From: Alopecurus myosuroides
Taxonomy: Eukaryota > Streptophyta > Magnoliopsida > Poales > Poaceae
Direction of reading: 5' to 3'
Assembly (NCBI GenBank): GCA_028641055.1
Contig: CM054062.1
Coordinates: 177,650,726 to 177,714,725, forward strand
Length of the DNA: 64,000 bases
The position numbers were made by a program, and so were the translations under genes. The notes under the pieces are model-generated. The model worked only from the letters and a program-made list of their open reading frames with translations. It did no database searches and had not been told where the DNA came from. Position 1 is the first letter of the stretch. Each line of letters opens with the position of its first letter. Of the stretch, positions 31,220 to 43,500 are shown piece by piece.

Positions 31220-31412
31220 CTTTTTGCGTATAAATACGTCGGATTTTATTTTTTTTGCGAAACTTGAAGACGGGAGGTCGATGGTAAATCCGTGGAGTTC
31301 GTGATATTTTAATACGGCCGGTCGTGGTAAAATCGGGGCTGAAATGGACGGTAAAACAGGCGCGTGGTACGGGAAGGTGCAAGCATAAGGTAAAACGGAG
31401 TGATACCATGTC

Positions 31413-31531
31413 GGATGCGATCATACCAGCACTAAAGCACCGGATCCCATCAGAACTCCGAAGTTAAGCGTGCTTGGGCGAGAGTAGTACTAGGCTGGGT
31501 GACCTCCTGGAAAGTCCTCGTGTTGCATCCC
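31413..31531 (+). rRNA. 5S ribosomal RNA, C-box variant
   Basis: A to C at 31495 and G to A at 31511, both in the C-box region. Confidence 0.94.
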
Positions 31532-31724
31532 CTTTTTGCGTATAAATACGTCGGATTTTATTTTTTTTGCGAAACTTGAAGACGGGAGGTCGATGGTAAA
31601 TCCGTGGAGTTCGTGATATTTTAATACGGCCGGTCGTGGTAAAATCGGGGCTGAAATGGACGGTAAAACAGGCGCGTGGTACGGGAAGGTGCAAGCATAA
31701 GGTAAAACGGAGTGATACCATGTC

Positions 31725-31843
31725 GGATGCGATCATACCAGCACTAAAGCACCGGATCCCATCAGAACTCCGAAGTTAAGCGTGCTTGGGCGAGAGTAGT
31801 ACTAGGATGGGTGACCTCCTGGGAAGTCCTCGTGTTGCATCCC
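31725..31843 (+). rRNA. 5S ribosomal RNA
   Basis: Identical in the gene. Confidence 0.97.
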
Positions 31844-32035
31844 CTTTTTGCGTATAAATACGTCGGATTTTTTTTTTTTGCGAAACTTGAAGACGGGAGG
31901 TCGATGGTAAATCCGTGGAGTTCGTGATATTTTAATACGGCCGGTCGTGGTAAAATCGGGGCTGAAATGGACGGTAAAACAGGCGCGTGGTACGGGAAGG
32001 TGCAAGCATAAGGTAAAACGGAGTGATACCATGTC

Positions 32036-32154
32036 GGATGCGATCATACCAGCACTAAAGCACCGGATCCCATCAGAACTCCGAAGTTAAGCGTGCTTGG
32101 GCGAGAGTAGTACTAGGATGGGTGACCTCCTGGGAAGTCCTCGTGTTGCATCCC
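32036..32154 (+). rRNA. 5S ribosomal RNA
   Basis: Identical in the gene. Confidence 0.97.
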
Positions 32155-32345
32155 CTTTTTGCGTATAAATACGTCGGATTTTTTTTTTTGCGAAACTTGA
32201 AGACGGGAGGTCGATGGTAAATCCGTGGAGTTCGTGATATTTTAATACGGCCGGTCGTGGTAAAATCGGGGCTGAAATGGACGGTAAAACAGGCGCGTGG
32301 TACGGGAAGGTGCAAGCATAAGGTAAAACGGAGTGATACCATGTC

Positions 32346-32464
32346 GGATGCGATCATACCAGCACTAAAGCACCGGATCCCATCAGAACTCCGAAGTTAA
32401 GCGTGCTTGGGCGAGAGTAGTACTAGGATGGGTGACCTCCTGGGAAGTCCTCGTGTTGCATCCC
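32346..32464 (+). rRNA. 5S ribosomal RNA
   Basis: Identical in the gene; spacer G to T at 32602. Confidence 0.97.
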
Positions 32465-32655
32465 CTTTTTGCGTATAAATACGTCGGATTTTTTTTTTTG
32501 CGAAACTTGAAGACGGGAGGTCGATGGTAAATCCGTGGAGTTCGTGATATTTTAATACGGCCGGTCGTGGTAAAATCGGGGCTGAAATGGACGGTAAAAC
32601 ATGCGCGTGGTACGGGAAGGTGCAAGCATAAGGTAAAACGGAGTGATACCATGTC

Positions 32656-32773
32656 GGATGCGATCATACCAGCACTAAAGCACCGGATCCCATCAGAACT
32701 CGAAGTTAAGCGTGCTTGGGCGAGAGTAGTACTAGGATGGGTGACCTCCTGGGAAGTCCTCGTGTTGCATCCC
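32656..32773 (+). rRNA. 5S ribosomal RNA with 1-nt deletion
   Basis: One C lost near 32700 (GAACTCGAAG for GAACTCCGAAG), so 118 nt, just before the A box. Confidence 0.92.
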
Positions 32774-32966
32774 CTTTTTGCGTATAAATACGTCGGATTT
32801 TTTTTTTTTTGCGAAACTTGAAGACGGGAGGTCGATGGTAAATCCGTGGAGTTCGTGATATTTTAATACGGCCGGTCGTGGTAAAATCGGGGCTGAAATG
32901 GACGGTAAAACAGGCGCGTGGTACGGGAAGGTGCAAGCATAAGGTAAAACGGAGTGATACCATGTC

Positions 32967-33085
32967 GGATGCGATCATACCAGCACTAAAGCACCGGATC
33001 CCATCAGAACTCCGAAGTTAAGCGTGCTTGGGCGAGAGTAGTACTAGGATGGGTGACCTCCTGGGAAGTCCTCGTGTTGCATCCC
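32967..33085 (+). rRNA. 5S ribosomal RNA
   Basis: Identical to the reference copy; start of the homogeneous right part of the array. Confidence 0.97.
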
Positions 33086-33278
33086 CTTTTTGCGTATAAA
33101 TACGTCGGATTTTATTTTTTTTGCGAAACTTGAAGACGGGAGGTCGATGGTAAATCCGTGGAGTTCGTGATATTTTAATACGGCCGGTCGTGGTAAAATC
33201 GGGGCTGAAATGGACGGTAAAACAGGCGCGTGGTACGGGAAGGTGCAAGCATAAGGTAAAACGGAGTGATACCATGTC

Positions 33279-33397
33279 GGATGCGATCATACCAGCACTA
33301 AAGCACCGGATCCCATCAGAACTCCGAAGTTAAGCGTGCTTGGGCGAGAGTAGTACTAGGATGGGTGACCTCCTGGGAAGTCCTCGTGTTGCATCCC
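33279..33397 (+). rRNA. 5S ribosomal RNA
   Basis: Identical to the reference copy. Confidence 0.97.
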
Positions 33398-33590
33398 CTT
33401 TTTGCGTATAAATACGTCGGATTTTATTTTTTTTGCGAAACTTGAAGACGGGAGGTCGATGGTAAATCCGTGGAGTTCGTGATATTTTAATACGGCCGGT
33501 CGTGGTAAAATCGGGGCTGAAATGGACGGTAAAACAGGCGCGTGGTACGGGAAGGTGCAAGCATAAGGTAAAACGGAGTGATACCATGTC

Positions 33591-33709
33591 GGATGCGATC
33601 ATACCAGCACTAAAGCACCGGATCCCATCAGAACTCCGAAGTTAAGCGTGCTTGGGCGAGAGTAGTACTAGGATGGGTGACCTCCTGGGAAGTCCTCGTG
33701 TTGCATCCC
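33591..33709 (+). rRNA. 5S ribosomal RNA
   Basis: Identical to the reference copy. Confidence 0.97.
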
Positions 33710-33902
33710 CTTTTTGCGTATAAATACGTCGGATTTTATTTTTTTTGCGAAACTTGAAGACGGGAGGTCGATGGTAAATCCGTGGAGTTCGTGATATTTT
33801 AATACGGCCGGTCGTGGTAAAATCGGGGCTGAAATGGACGGTAAAACAGGCGCGTGGTACGGGAAGGTGCAAGCATAAGGTAAAACGGAGTGATACCATG
33901 TC

Positions 33903-34021
33903 GGATGCGATCATACCAGCACTAAAGCACCGGATCCCATCAGAACTCCGAAGTTAAGCGTGCTTGGGCGAGAGTAGTACTAGGATGGGTGACCTCCTGG
34001 GAAGTCCTCGTGTTGCATCCC
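33903..34021 (+). rRNA. 5S ribosomal RNA
   Basis: Identical to the reference copy. Confidence 0.97.
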
Positions 34022-34213
34022 CTTTTTGCGTATAAATACGTCGGATTTTTTTTTTTTGCGAAACTTGAAGACGGGAGGTCGATGGTAAATCCGTGGAGTT
34101 CGTGATATTTTAATACGGCCGGTCGTGGTAAAATCGGGGCTGAAATGGACGGTAAAACAGGCGCGTGGTACGGGAAGGTGCAAGCATAAGGTAAAACGGA
34201 GTGATACCATGTC

Positions 34214-34332
34214 GGATGCGATCATACCAGCACTAAAGCACCGGATCCCATCAGAACTCCGAAGTTAAGCGTGCTTGGGCGAGAGTAGTACTAGGATGGG
34301 TGACCTCCTGGGAAGTCCTCGTGTTGCATCCC
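34214..34332 (+). rRNA. 5S ribosomal RNA
   Basis: Identical to the reference copy. Confidence 0.97.
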
Positions 34333-34524
34333 CTTTTTGCGTATAAATACGTCGGATTTTTTTTTTTTGCGAAACTTGAAGACGGGAGGTCGATGGTAAA
34401 TCCGTGGAGTTCGTGATATTTTAATACGGCCGGTCGTGGTAAAATCGGGGCTGAAATGGACGGTAAAACAGGCGCGTGGTACGGGAAGGTGCAAGCATAA
34501 GGTAAAACGGAGTGATACCATGTC

Positions 34525-34643
34525 GGATGCGATCATACCAGCACTAAAGCACCGGATCCCATCAGAACTCCGAAGTTAAGCGTGCTTGGGCGAGAGTAGT
34601 ACTAGGATGGGTGACCTCCTGGGAAGTCCTCGTGTTGCATCCC
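34525..34643 (+). rRNA. 5S ribosomal RNA
   Basis: Identical to the reference copy. Confidence 0.97.
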
Positions 34644-34836
34644 CTTTTTGCGTATAAATACGTCGGATTTTATTTTTTTTGCGAAACTTGAAGACGGGAG
34701 GTCGATGGTAAATCCGTGGAGTTCGTGATATTTTAATACGGCCGGTCGTGGTAAAATCGGGGCTGAAATGGACGGTAAAACAGGCGCGTGGTACGGGAAG
34801 GTGCAAGCATAAGGTAAAACGGAGTGATACCATGTC

Positions 34837-34955
34837 GGATGCGATCATACCAGCACTAAAGCACCGGATCCCATCAGAACTCCGAAGTTAAGCGTGCTTG
34901 GGCGAGAGTAGTACTAGGATGGGTGACCTCCTGGGAAGTCCTCGTGTTGCATCCC
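34837..34955 (+). rRNA. 5S ribosomal RNA
   Basis: Identical to the reference copy. Confidence 0.97.
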
Positions 34956-35148
34956 CTTTTTGCGTATAAATACGTCGGATTTTATTTTTTTTGCGAAACT
35001 TGAAGACGGGAGGTCGATGGTAAATCCGTGGAGTTCGTGATATTTTAATACGGCCGGTCGTGGTAAAATCGGGGCTGAAATGGACGGTAAAACAGGCGCG
35101 TGGTACGGGAAGGTGCAAGCATAAGGTAAAACGGAGTGATACCATGTC

Positions 35149-35267
35149 GGATGCGATCATACCAGCACTAAAGCACCGGATCCCATCAGAACTCCGAAGT
35201 TAAGCGTGCTTGGGCGAGAGTAGTACTAGGATGGGTGACCTCCTGGGAAGTCCTCGTGTTGCATCCC
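35149..35267 (+). rRNA. 5S ribosomal RNA
   Basis: Identical to the reference copy. Confidence 0.97.
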
Positions 35268-35460
35268 CTTTTTGCGTATAAATACGTCGGATTTTATTTT
35301 TTTTGCGAAACTTGAAGACGGGAGGTCGATGGTAAATCCGTGGAGTTCGTGATATTTTAATACGGCCGGTCGTGGTAAAATCGGGGCTGAAATGGACGGT
35401 AAAACAGGCGCGTGGTACGGGAAGGTGCAAGCATAAGGTAAAACGGAGTGATACCATGTC

Positions 35461-35579
35461 GGATGCGATCATACCAGCACTAAAGCACCGGATCCCATCA
35501 GAACTCCGAAGTTAAGCGTGCTTGGGCGAGAGTAGTACTAGGATGGGTGACCTCCTGGGAAGTCCTCGTGTTGCATCCC
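35461..35579 (+). rRNA. 5S ribosomal RNA
   Basis: Identical to the reference copy. Confidence 0.97.
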
Positions 35580-35772
35580 CTTTTTGCGTATAAATACGTC
35601 GGATTTTATTTTTTTTGCGAAACTTGAAGACGGGAGGTCGATGGTAAATCCGTGGAGTTCGTGATATTTTAATACGGCCGGTCGTGGTAAAATCGGGGCT
35701 GAAATGGACGGTAAAACAGGCGCGTGGTACGGGAAGGTGCAAGCATAAGGTAAAACGGAGTGATACCATGTC

Positions 35773-35891
35773 GGATGCGATCATACCAGCACTAAAGCAC
35801 CGGATCCCATCAGAACTCCGAAGTTAAGCGTGCTTGGGCGAGAGTAGTACTAGGATGGGTGACCTCCTGGGAAGTCCTCGTGTTGCATCCC
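35773..35891 (+). rRNA. 5S ribosomal RNA
   Basis: Identical to the reference copy. Confidence 0.97.
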
Positions 35892-36084
35892 CTTTTTGCG
35901 TATAAATACGTCGGATTTTATTTTTTTTGCGAAACTTGAAGACGGGAGGTCGATGGTAAATCCGTGGAGTTCGTGATATTTTAATACGGCCGGTCGTGGT
36001 AAAATCGGGGCTGAAATGGACGGTAAAACAGGCGCGTGGTACGGGAAGGTGCAAGCATAAGGTAAAACGGAGTGATACCATGTC

Positions 36085-36203
36085 GGATGCGATCATACCA
36101 GCACTAAAGCACCGGATCCCATCAGAACTCCGAAGTTAAGCGTGCTTGGGCGAGAGTAGTACTAGGATGGGTGACCTCCTGGGAAGTCCTCGTGTTGCAT
36201 CCC
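36085..36203 (+). rRNA. 5S ribosomal RNA
   Basis: Identical to the reference copy. Confidence 0.97.
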
Positions 36204-36396
36204 CTTTTTGCGTATAAATACGTCGGATTTTATTTTTTTTGCGAAACTTGAAGACGGGAGGTCGATGGTAAATCCGTGGAGTTCGTGATATTTTAATACG
36301 GCCGGTCGTGGTAAAATCGGGGCTGAAATGGACGGTAAAACAGGCGCGTGGTACGGGAAGGTGCAAGCATAAGGTAAAACGGAGTGATACCATGTC

Positions 36397-36515
36397 GGAT
36401 GCGATCATACCAGCACTAAAGCACCGGATCCCATCAGAACTCCGAAGTTAAGCGTGCTTGGGCGAGAGTAGTACTAGGATGGGTGACCTCCTGGGAAGTC
36501 CTCGTGTTGCATCCC
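36397..36515 (+). rRNA. 5S ribosomal RNA
   Basis: Identical to the reference copy. Confidence 0.97.
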
Positions 36516-36708
36516 CTTTTTGCGTATAAATACGTCGGATTTTATTTTTTTTGCGAAACTTGAAGACGGGAGGTCGATGGTAAATCCGTGGAGTTCGTGA
36601 TATTTTAATACGGCCGGTCGTGGTAAAATCGGGGCTGAAATGGACGGTAAAACAGGCGCGTGGTACGGGAAGGTGCAAGCATAAGGTAAAACGGAGTGAT
36701 ACCATGTC

Positions 36709-36827
36709 GGATGCGATCATACCAGCACTAAAGCACCGGATCCCATCAGAACTCCGAAGTTAAGCGTGCTTGGGCGAGAGTAGTACTAGGATGGGTGACC
36801 TCCTGGGAAGTCCTCGTGTTGCATCCC
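36709..36827 (+). rRNA. 5S ribosomal RNA
   Basis: Identical to the reference copy. Confidence 0.97.
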
Positions 36828-37020
36828 CTTTTTGCGTATAAATACGTCGGATTTTATTTTTTTTGCGAAACTTGAAGACGGGAGGTCGATGGTAAATCCG
36901 TGGAGTTCGTGATATTTTAATACGGCCGGTCGTGGTAAAATCGGGGCTGAAATGGACGGTAAAACAGGCGCGTGGTACGGGAAGGTGCAAGCATAAGGTA
37001 AAACGGAGTGATACCATGTC

Positions 37021-37139
37021 GGATGCGATCATACCAGCACTAAAGCACCGGATCCCATCAGAACTCCGAAGTTAAGCGTGCTTGGGCGAGAGTAGTACTA
37101 GGATGGGTGACCTCCTGGGAAGTCCTCGTGTTGCATCCC
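37021..37139 (+). rRNA. 5S ribosomal RNA
   Basis: Identical to the reference copy. Confidence 0.97.
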
Positions 37140-37332
37140 CTTTTTGCGTATAAATACGTCGGATTTTATTTTTTTTGCGAAACTTGAAGACGGGAGGTCG
37201 ATGGTAAATCCGTGGAGTTCGTGATATTTTAATACGGCCGGTCGTGGTAAAATCGGGGCTGAAATGGACGGTAAAACAGGCGCGTGGTACGGGAAGGTGC
37301 AAGCATAAGGTAAAACGGAGTGATACCATGTC

Positions 37333-37451
37333 GGATGCGATCATACCAGCACTAAAGCACCGGATCCCATCAGAACTCCGAAGTTAAGCGTGCTTGGGCG
37401 AGAGTAGTACTAGGATGGGTGACCTCCTGGGAAGTCCTCGTGTTGCATCCC
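37333..37451 (+). rRNA. 5S ribosomal RNA
   Basis: Identical to the reference copy; last complete gene before the gap. Confidence 0.97.
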
Positions 37452-37639
37452 CTTTTTGCGTATAAATACGTCGGATTTTATTTTTTTTGCGAAACTTGAA
37501 GACGGGAGGTCGATGGTAAATCCGTGGAGTTCGTGATATTTTAATACGGCCGGTCGTGGTAAAATCGGGGCTGAAATGGACGGTAAAACAGGCGCGTGGT
37601 ACGGGAAGGTGCAAGCATAAGGTAAAACGGAGTGATACC

Positions 37640-37739
37640 NNNNNNNNNNNNNNNNNNNNNNNNNNNNNNNNNNNNNNNNNNNNNNNNNNNNNNNNNNNNN
37701 NNNNNNNNNNNNNNNNNNNNNNNNNNNNNNNNNNNNNNN
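37640..37739. other. Assembly gap (100 N)
   Basis: Exactly 100 N, the usual placeholder for a gap of unknown size. It separates the 5S array from Athila-type sequence, so the number of 5S genes beyond it and the true junction are unknown. Confidence 0.98.
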
Positions 37740-38792
37740 ATAATACAATGTGTTCATACTCTACATTTCCACAAACAAGATCTTTTACTATTGCTACAAC
37801 AGGTTCAACAGTTATTTGTTCATCAGGTTCAAAAGATTTCGTATTACTCTTATTAACCACACTAGCCACAACTTAGGAGGGAAAGGCATTTTTTCAACAT
37901 AAGGCTCAGGAACAGCAGGATTAACAACATGCACTTCTATATTACTAGTAGAAACAATATCTTTATAAGGTGCATGATACTTGTGATAATCCTTTTTAGG
38001 AATATCAAGATAGGAGGCCAAAGCTTTAAGACATTTCGCAAAAATTTGAGAATCAAGACCACAAACAACACTAACATTATAGAAATCATTGGTCCCCATA
38101 AAAGATATAATGCATTCATAATCATATTTTATACCTGAATTTCTACCTTTGTCATTCTCCCATCCTTCAGTGTTCTCTTGAATACGATCAAGAAGATCCC
38201 ATTTAGCTTCTTCCTTCATTCGTGTGAATGATCCAGAACAAGAAGCATCCAATAAGTCCTTATCATGAAGAGAAAGCCTTGCATAAAAATTATTGATAAC
38301 AATATTACTCAACAGTTCATGAACGGGACATGTGAGCATTAATAACTTCATTCTCCCCCACGCTTGGGCAATACTCTCTCCATCATGAGGCTAGAAATTA
38401 TATATTTGATTCCGGTCTTTATGAATCTCACTAGGAGGATAAAATTTAGAATAAAAGAGAGGAACAATTTCCTCCCATCCAATAGATTCACCATTCTTCA
38501 GTAATTTGAACCATTCAACGGCTCTTCCTTTCAACGATAAAGAAAATAATTTCCTTTTAACTTGATCCATTGTAATACCTGCACACCTGAATAACTCGCA
38601 TAATTCATGTATAAAGAGAAAATGATCACCGGGATGGACAGTTCCATCACCGTAATAGCAGTTATCCATAACACGTCAAACAATTTTCATTGGCATTTTA
38701 TAAGGATCTAATTCAGCAGATAACGGGTCACGTACTACCCTAGCAGTAATGGTAGAAGTACCCCTAAACAGAGAACCGAAACTATTCTCCAT
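37740..38792 (-). pseudogene. Athila-type gag, broken
   Basis: Starts at the ATG at 38792 (MENSFGSLFRG), about 70 bp after the primer site. It runs leftward through the Athila Gag domain (YYGDGTVHPGDHFLFIHELC, LFSLSLKGRAVEWF, YSKFYPPSEIHKDRNQIYNF, GRMKLLMLTCPVHELL) into the gap. Three lesions are visible. A TGA replaces an Arg codon at about 38676. A TAG replaces the expected Trp at 38391-38393 (NF*PHDGES). A frameshift lies near 37870, after which the frame resumes with SVVNKSNTKSFEPDEQ. Gag would form the capsid of the particle; this copy cannot make it. The remainder is hidden by the gap. Confidence 0.85.
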
Positions 38793-38860
38793 AATGAAAT
38801 AAAAAAGCAGACAGAAATAAAAACAACACAGTAAAGTTTCTCTTACCAATAGCACTTCAC

Positions 38861-38878
38861 TCCCCGACAACGGCACCA
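38861..38878 (-). promoter_or_regulatory. Athila-type primer binding site
   Basis: On the minus strand TGGTGCCGTTGTCGGGGA lies between the LTR and gag. It is a two-base variant of the TGGCGCCGTTGCCGGGGA form usual in Athila elements of grasses. Confidence 0.8.
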
Positions 38879-39241
38879 AAAAGTAATCTTGATGGCCCAT
38901 AAGTATAGGGGTGTATCGTAGTACTTTTGATAAATAAGAGTGTCGAACCCAACCAGGAGCGGAAGATGTTGACAAGCATGTTGGATAGAGGAATCACTGT
39001 GAACACTAGCAAACGGGTTTTGGAGGTTTTTGCTATAGCAGATAAATAAAGTGCAACTAAATAAAATGCAGTAAGTAATATTGCAGCGAGTTTCCCAATC
39101 CTTTTAAGAGCAAAGGACAAGCCGGTTGTTCTACTTATGAATACCAAACGTTCTCGAGGACACATGGGAATTTCATCAAGTGCTTTCGCTTCGTTACGGT
39201 TGATTAATATCAATTGGTTCGTGAAGTGTTGGGTGGGTGAA
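38879..39241 (-). repeat. Athila-type 5' LTR, 3' part only
   Basis: Sequence next to the primer site, including GTTGGGTTCGACACTCTTAT, reads as the end of an Athila LTR on the minus strand. The start of the LTR is missing because an LTR in the opposite orientation begins at 39242. Confidence 0.65.
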
Positions 39242-39822
39242 TGATACTTCATAAACGTATCATTAATTTCTAATGTTCCATGTTTTTTTCTTATTGTTCC
39301 CCACAAGTTTTCTATACACTTTATATCGTTTTTATCGATTTTCCGGACTAGCCTATTGACAAGATGCCACAGAGCCAGTTCCCTGTTTTCTACAGTTTTT
39401 AGTTTCAGAAAAGTTGTTCTAAAAATATTCTCGGAATTGAAAAATTCGAAGCCCGGAAGTCTTAGAATTCCCGAAGGTTCCATAGAGTCATGAAGAGACC
39501 CGGAGGGCGGCCTCAGGGGGCCCACACCATAGGGCGGCGCTCCCCTGGCCGCGCCATGGGGTGGTGTGGGGCCCTCCGGCCTCCACCGCCTTTGCTCTTT
39601 CGCCTATTTATACCCCCAAGACGTAAAACCTAAGGATATACCACTTCGCCCTGAAAAACACCTGAGGCCGCCGTCATCGTCATCCCGAGATCGGGAGGGT
39701 CCTGGAGCTCTCCCCGGCACCCCGTCGAGAGGGGAATTCATCACCGGAGAGGTCTACACCACCATGCCCTCCTCCGAAGTGATGCGTGAGTAGTTCATCC
39801 CTGGACTACGGGTCCATAACAG
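39242..39822 (+). repeat. Athila-type LTR, first ~580 bp
   Basis: Begins TGATACTTCATAAACG and matches 57852-58421 along its length, including the GC-rich block near 39480-39560 and the TTCATCCCTGGACTACGG stretch. It is broken at 39822, where chromovirus internal sequence takes over. Confidence 0.75.
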
Positions 39823-40535
39823 CAAATCCTCTATTCCTTAAGCAGTAGATAATGATCCTTTAGAAGCCCGGATGGGTTTTCCGTAGTACCTCAGGAGTTT
39901 TGTTCTCGTTTTCCCGGAGTTGCTTCATTATCATGTTCTTCTCAACATCCTTTTCGTCCGTTGAAAATCTTGTTGTTGTTTTCCACTTCAAATCTTCTAC
40001 CGGCATCTAATCAAAACTTCCTCGTAAACTCTTATCCAGTTAAAGTGTTATTTGATATCGGAGCATCACATTCCTTTGTGTCAACAATCTTTTCCACAAC
40101 ATACAACCCAGTTCTGGTTCCACTAAGCAATCAAAACTCTGTTCACCCCCCGGGATCTCAAATGTTGATTTCCAAGATAAGTAAGAACAATCCAATTCTA
40201 ATGAGAGGCCACATATTCCTCGTTACTCTCATGTTGCTGATTCTGACATTGATGTCATCCTTGGTGTTCCATTGATGTCAATAACTCTGTTCCAACCTTA
40301 TTACAGATAGTCTATTCTCCAAATGAATCAAGTTCTATCCAGCTATACACCCTCCATACAAAACCTCTCCCTTTATTGAAAATGTTCCGGTGGTTTGCAA
40401 ATTCCCTGACGTCTATCCAATGTGCACGATGTGTTTCACGTGTAACAGCTCAAGAGGATCTTCCCAAAAAGTTTCCGGACCTTTTCTTTTCTCAGTAGGA
40501 ATCTCGGGGCGCGATTCCTTCAAGGGGGGGCGTTT
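39823..40535 (+). repeat. Chromovirus derivative, internal region, 3' part
   Basis: 713 bp matching 45655-46367 with no difference seen. It contains the protease relic (39961-40275) and the pol tail, and ends with a G-rich purine tract at the LTR. Confidence 0.9.
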
Positions 40536-43500
40536 TGTAACATCCCAAGTCTGAAAAATAGCCTTTAGAATGTTTGCTCTCTGTTATTTTATGTTTTGCA
40601 TCATGGCATCATGTTGATTGCATTTGTTTTGTTTGTTTTCCAGTTGTTTTCCTCTGTTTTCAGTTGTTTTCCAACAGTTTTCATTTGTTTTCCTTTGTTT
40701 TCTATTTGAATTTCAAACCAAAACTCAAACCTTTTGTTTCATCCTTGTGATGTTACAATTTCCAAAATGTTAGTTCAAATAAAACAACCAATTGGCTTTC
40801 ATATCTTTCCACATTGATCAACTAATAATTTGGTGCTTTGTTTCAAATAAATAAATTCCCAAATTGCTTTCAAGTTCAAACTCAAATTCAAACAGCACCA
40901 AAGTTTCCAATTCATGACAACTATCAAACCATTCCACCAAGTTAACCCAAGTTAATAATAGGGTTACCCTATTAAATTTGATGTTTTCCAATAATTAATC
41001 AATTAAGTTGCAAATTATTTAAATTCCAACCAATAGACAAACCAGCACTCAGTTGGAATTATGGAATTGCCCACAACAATTTAATCCTTTGTTCTAAACT
41101 AAAATAGGGTTCACCCTATTGCAAGTTTGGTTTCATTTAGAATCACCTAATAAGCAATTTAATTCAAAATTTGAATTAAATGCCAACAGTATTTAAAATT
41201 TGAACTTTTGGAAAATAAAAGTTAGTTTTCAGTTGCAATGGTGAAAACCAGCCAAACCATAAATTTTACAAATTTTTTCCTAACCCTAAAGGCCTCCTTT
41301 TCTTCCTATTTTGTTTGCTACAAAAAAAAATAAAGGAAACAAAAACAACAAAAGAGAGGAGAGAGGCAGCAGCTAAACCTACCTAGGCCCAAACCCACTT
41401 CTTTTCCTTGGCCCAGTACCTCCATCGTTGTCTTCTTCCTCCCCACGTCACTTCCTGTACGAACAGGCACACAGCCACACGATCATCTCCATGCCCTCCC
41501 GATGCACTGCCGTACCAAGCTCCTAACGACCATAAAACAGCACCTCCCCCCTCTGCCCCTAACCCTAAGCCCTAACTCCCTTCCCCATCGCCGCCGTCTA
41601 CCCTTCCTTCTCCCCCAACGCATCTGTTTCTTTCTGTACCTGAACCACCGGAGAACCACCGCCCTCCTCTGAACCCGACCACGGCGCCGCCGATCCCGTC
41701 CACCACCACCCTCCTAGCCACCGGGAATGGAACCACCTCTTTCCCCTCTTCCGGTTCGACACCACAGTGGAGCCCGAGGAGGCTCCTAGCTCCGCCGCCG
41801 TGGCCTCCTTCGCCGGCGTTCGTCACTGCCTGTCGCCTCCTCCCTCCTGTCCGTAAGGGCACCCAGGTGAGCCGCCCCGCTCCTTTTCCTCCCGCTCGCT
41901 GTCCCCTGCCTCCCTCCCTCCTTTCCTCTAGGTCACCGCACCACCCCCACGCGCCTCCCTGTTTCCCCTCCGGCGAGCAGGCCGACTGCAGCCATCGACC
42001 ATTGTCCGCTCGATCTGAAGCAGTACCTGTTCGTGTTCAGTTAGTTCAGAAACCAAGCCGCAGCGAAAGCCTTTACCCCCTGTTGCCCCTTCCTGTTACA
42101 ACCGAGCAGCACCAGCCCACTGGTTCAGGTTCCCTGTGCGCTAGCAGGAGGTGCAGGGATCAATTCCCACCCCCTGCACAATTAAAAACCTTTTTGTTTT
42201 GCAATGTTTTGGTCCTAGAACTTATAGGAAATCACACCTAGGCCCCTGGTATAAAATCTAGACCCCTGAAATAATATTTTCTAAGTCCCTAGTGCAGTAA
42301 AAATGGCAGATTTGCACTATATCTTGTAAATAGCATAATAAAATCATTTTAGCTCCAAATCCAACATTTTTGATATGTTTTCAATACCAAATTAAATGTT
42401 CTATCCAAATATAAAATTTGTTTACTGTTTTGAATATTTTAAATTGGTGCAAAATTTGAAAACTTGTCAAATTCACTTAAATTTGCAAAATTCATAACTT
42501 GCTCATAAAAATTCCAAATTTCACAAACCAAATATGTTTTCCAATCAATTTTTCATGTACTTTCCAAATATAAATTTTGTTTGCTGTTTTGAATAATTTA
42601 AATTGCTGAAAACAACTGTTTCTTAATTATTGTATTTAAAATTGCCAAAATAATAACTTGCTCATTTTAAATCCAATTTCCACAAATGAAATATGTTTTC
42701 CATGCAAAATTAAACCACCTTTTCAAATATAAAATTTGTTTCATGTTTTGAATAATTAAAAGTGGATAAATAATTTAAATCTTATTTAATTCATTTAATA
42801 TTGTTAAATTTATAACTTGATCAAAACAAATTCTTTTGGGGCATATAAAATATGTTTTCAAACCACAAAAGTATAAACTTTTCACATATGAATCTCACTT
42901 AATGTTTTGAACAAATAAAAAATTCAAATAAGTTCATGTTTGAATTAAATTCATTAAATTCTTGTTTAACTTGTTTAATTCCTAAATACTTTATTTGAAA
43001 TCCTTTTTTCAACAAGTGAAACATGTAATCCAACTAACATCTTGTTTTCTTTTCAAATATAAGCTTTGTTATTTGTTTTGAACACTTTAAATTGATGAAA
43101 ACAATAATTGTTTGTGTGACATGTCTAAGTAACCAAAACTTTCCAAAATTAACAAATCATTTCCAAACTTGTTTTATTCCTTTTCCTTTGCATCTATCAT
43201 TGTTATTTTGTTGTTATCTTGTCATCATCATCATGCAAGCATCATGTTTAACCACTTACACTTGTTAATCAATGTAGATCATTGCTTCCACCTTAACCAT
43301 TTGCATCCATATGCAATTCACATTGCATATGGGTCCAATTAAATTGTGTTATCTTGTCAAGTAGTTTATTCTGATGCATCTATTAACATGACATGCATCA
43401 TCCCATGTTTGTGCACCTATGCCATGATATTGATTGTTTATACTTCTGCCTTGTTTGTTTGCTTCTTCTCGGATACACGACGACGTTGAGACCGACGATA

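Larger units (their letters stand above)
29651..37639 (+). repeat. 5S rDNA tandem array, block 3 (25 full genes)
   Basis: Same orientation and unit as blocks 1 and 2. Variants are present in the units up to about 32700; from 32967 to the gap the units look identical except for T-tract type. The block runs into the gap 4 bp before the next gene would start, so the array's right end is not seen. Confidence 0.97.

Noticed and set aside
41572..42241. 96-aa and 124-aa frames in LTR A, and their twins in LTR B
   Set aside because: They lie in the GC-rich LTR leader, have no domain, and are duplicated only because the LTR is.
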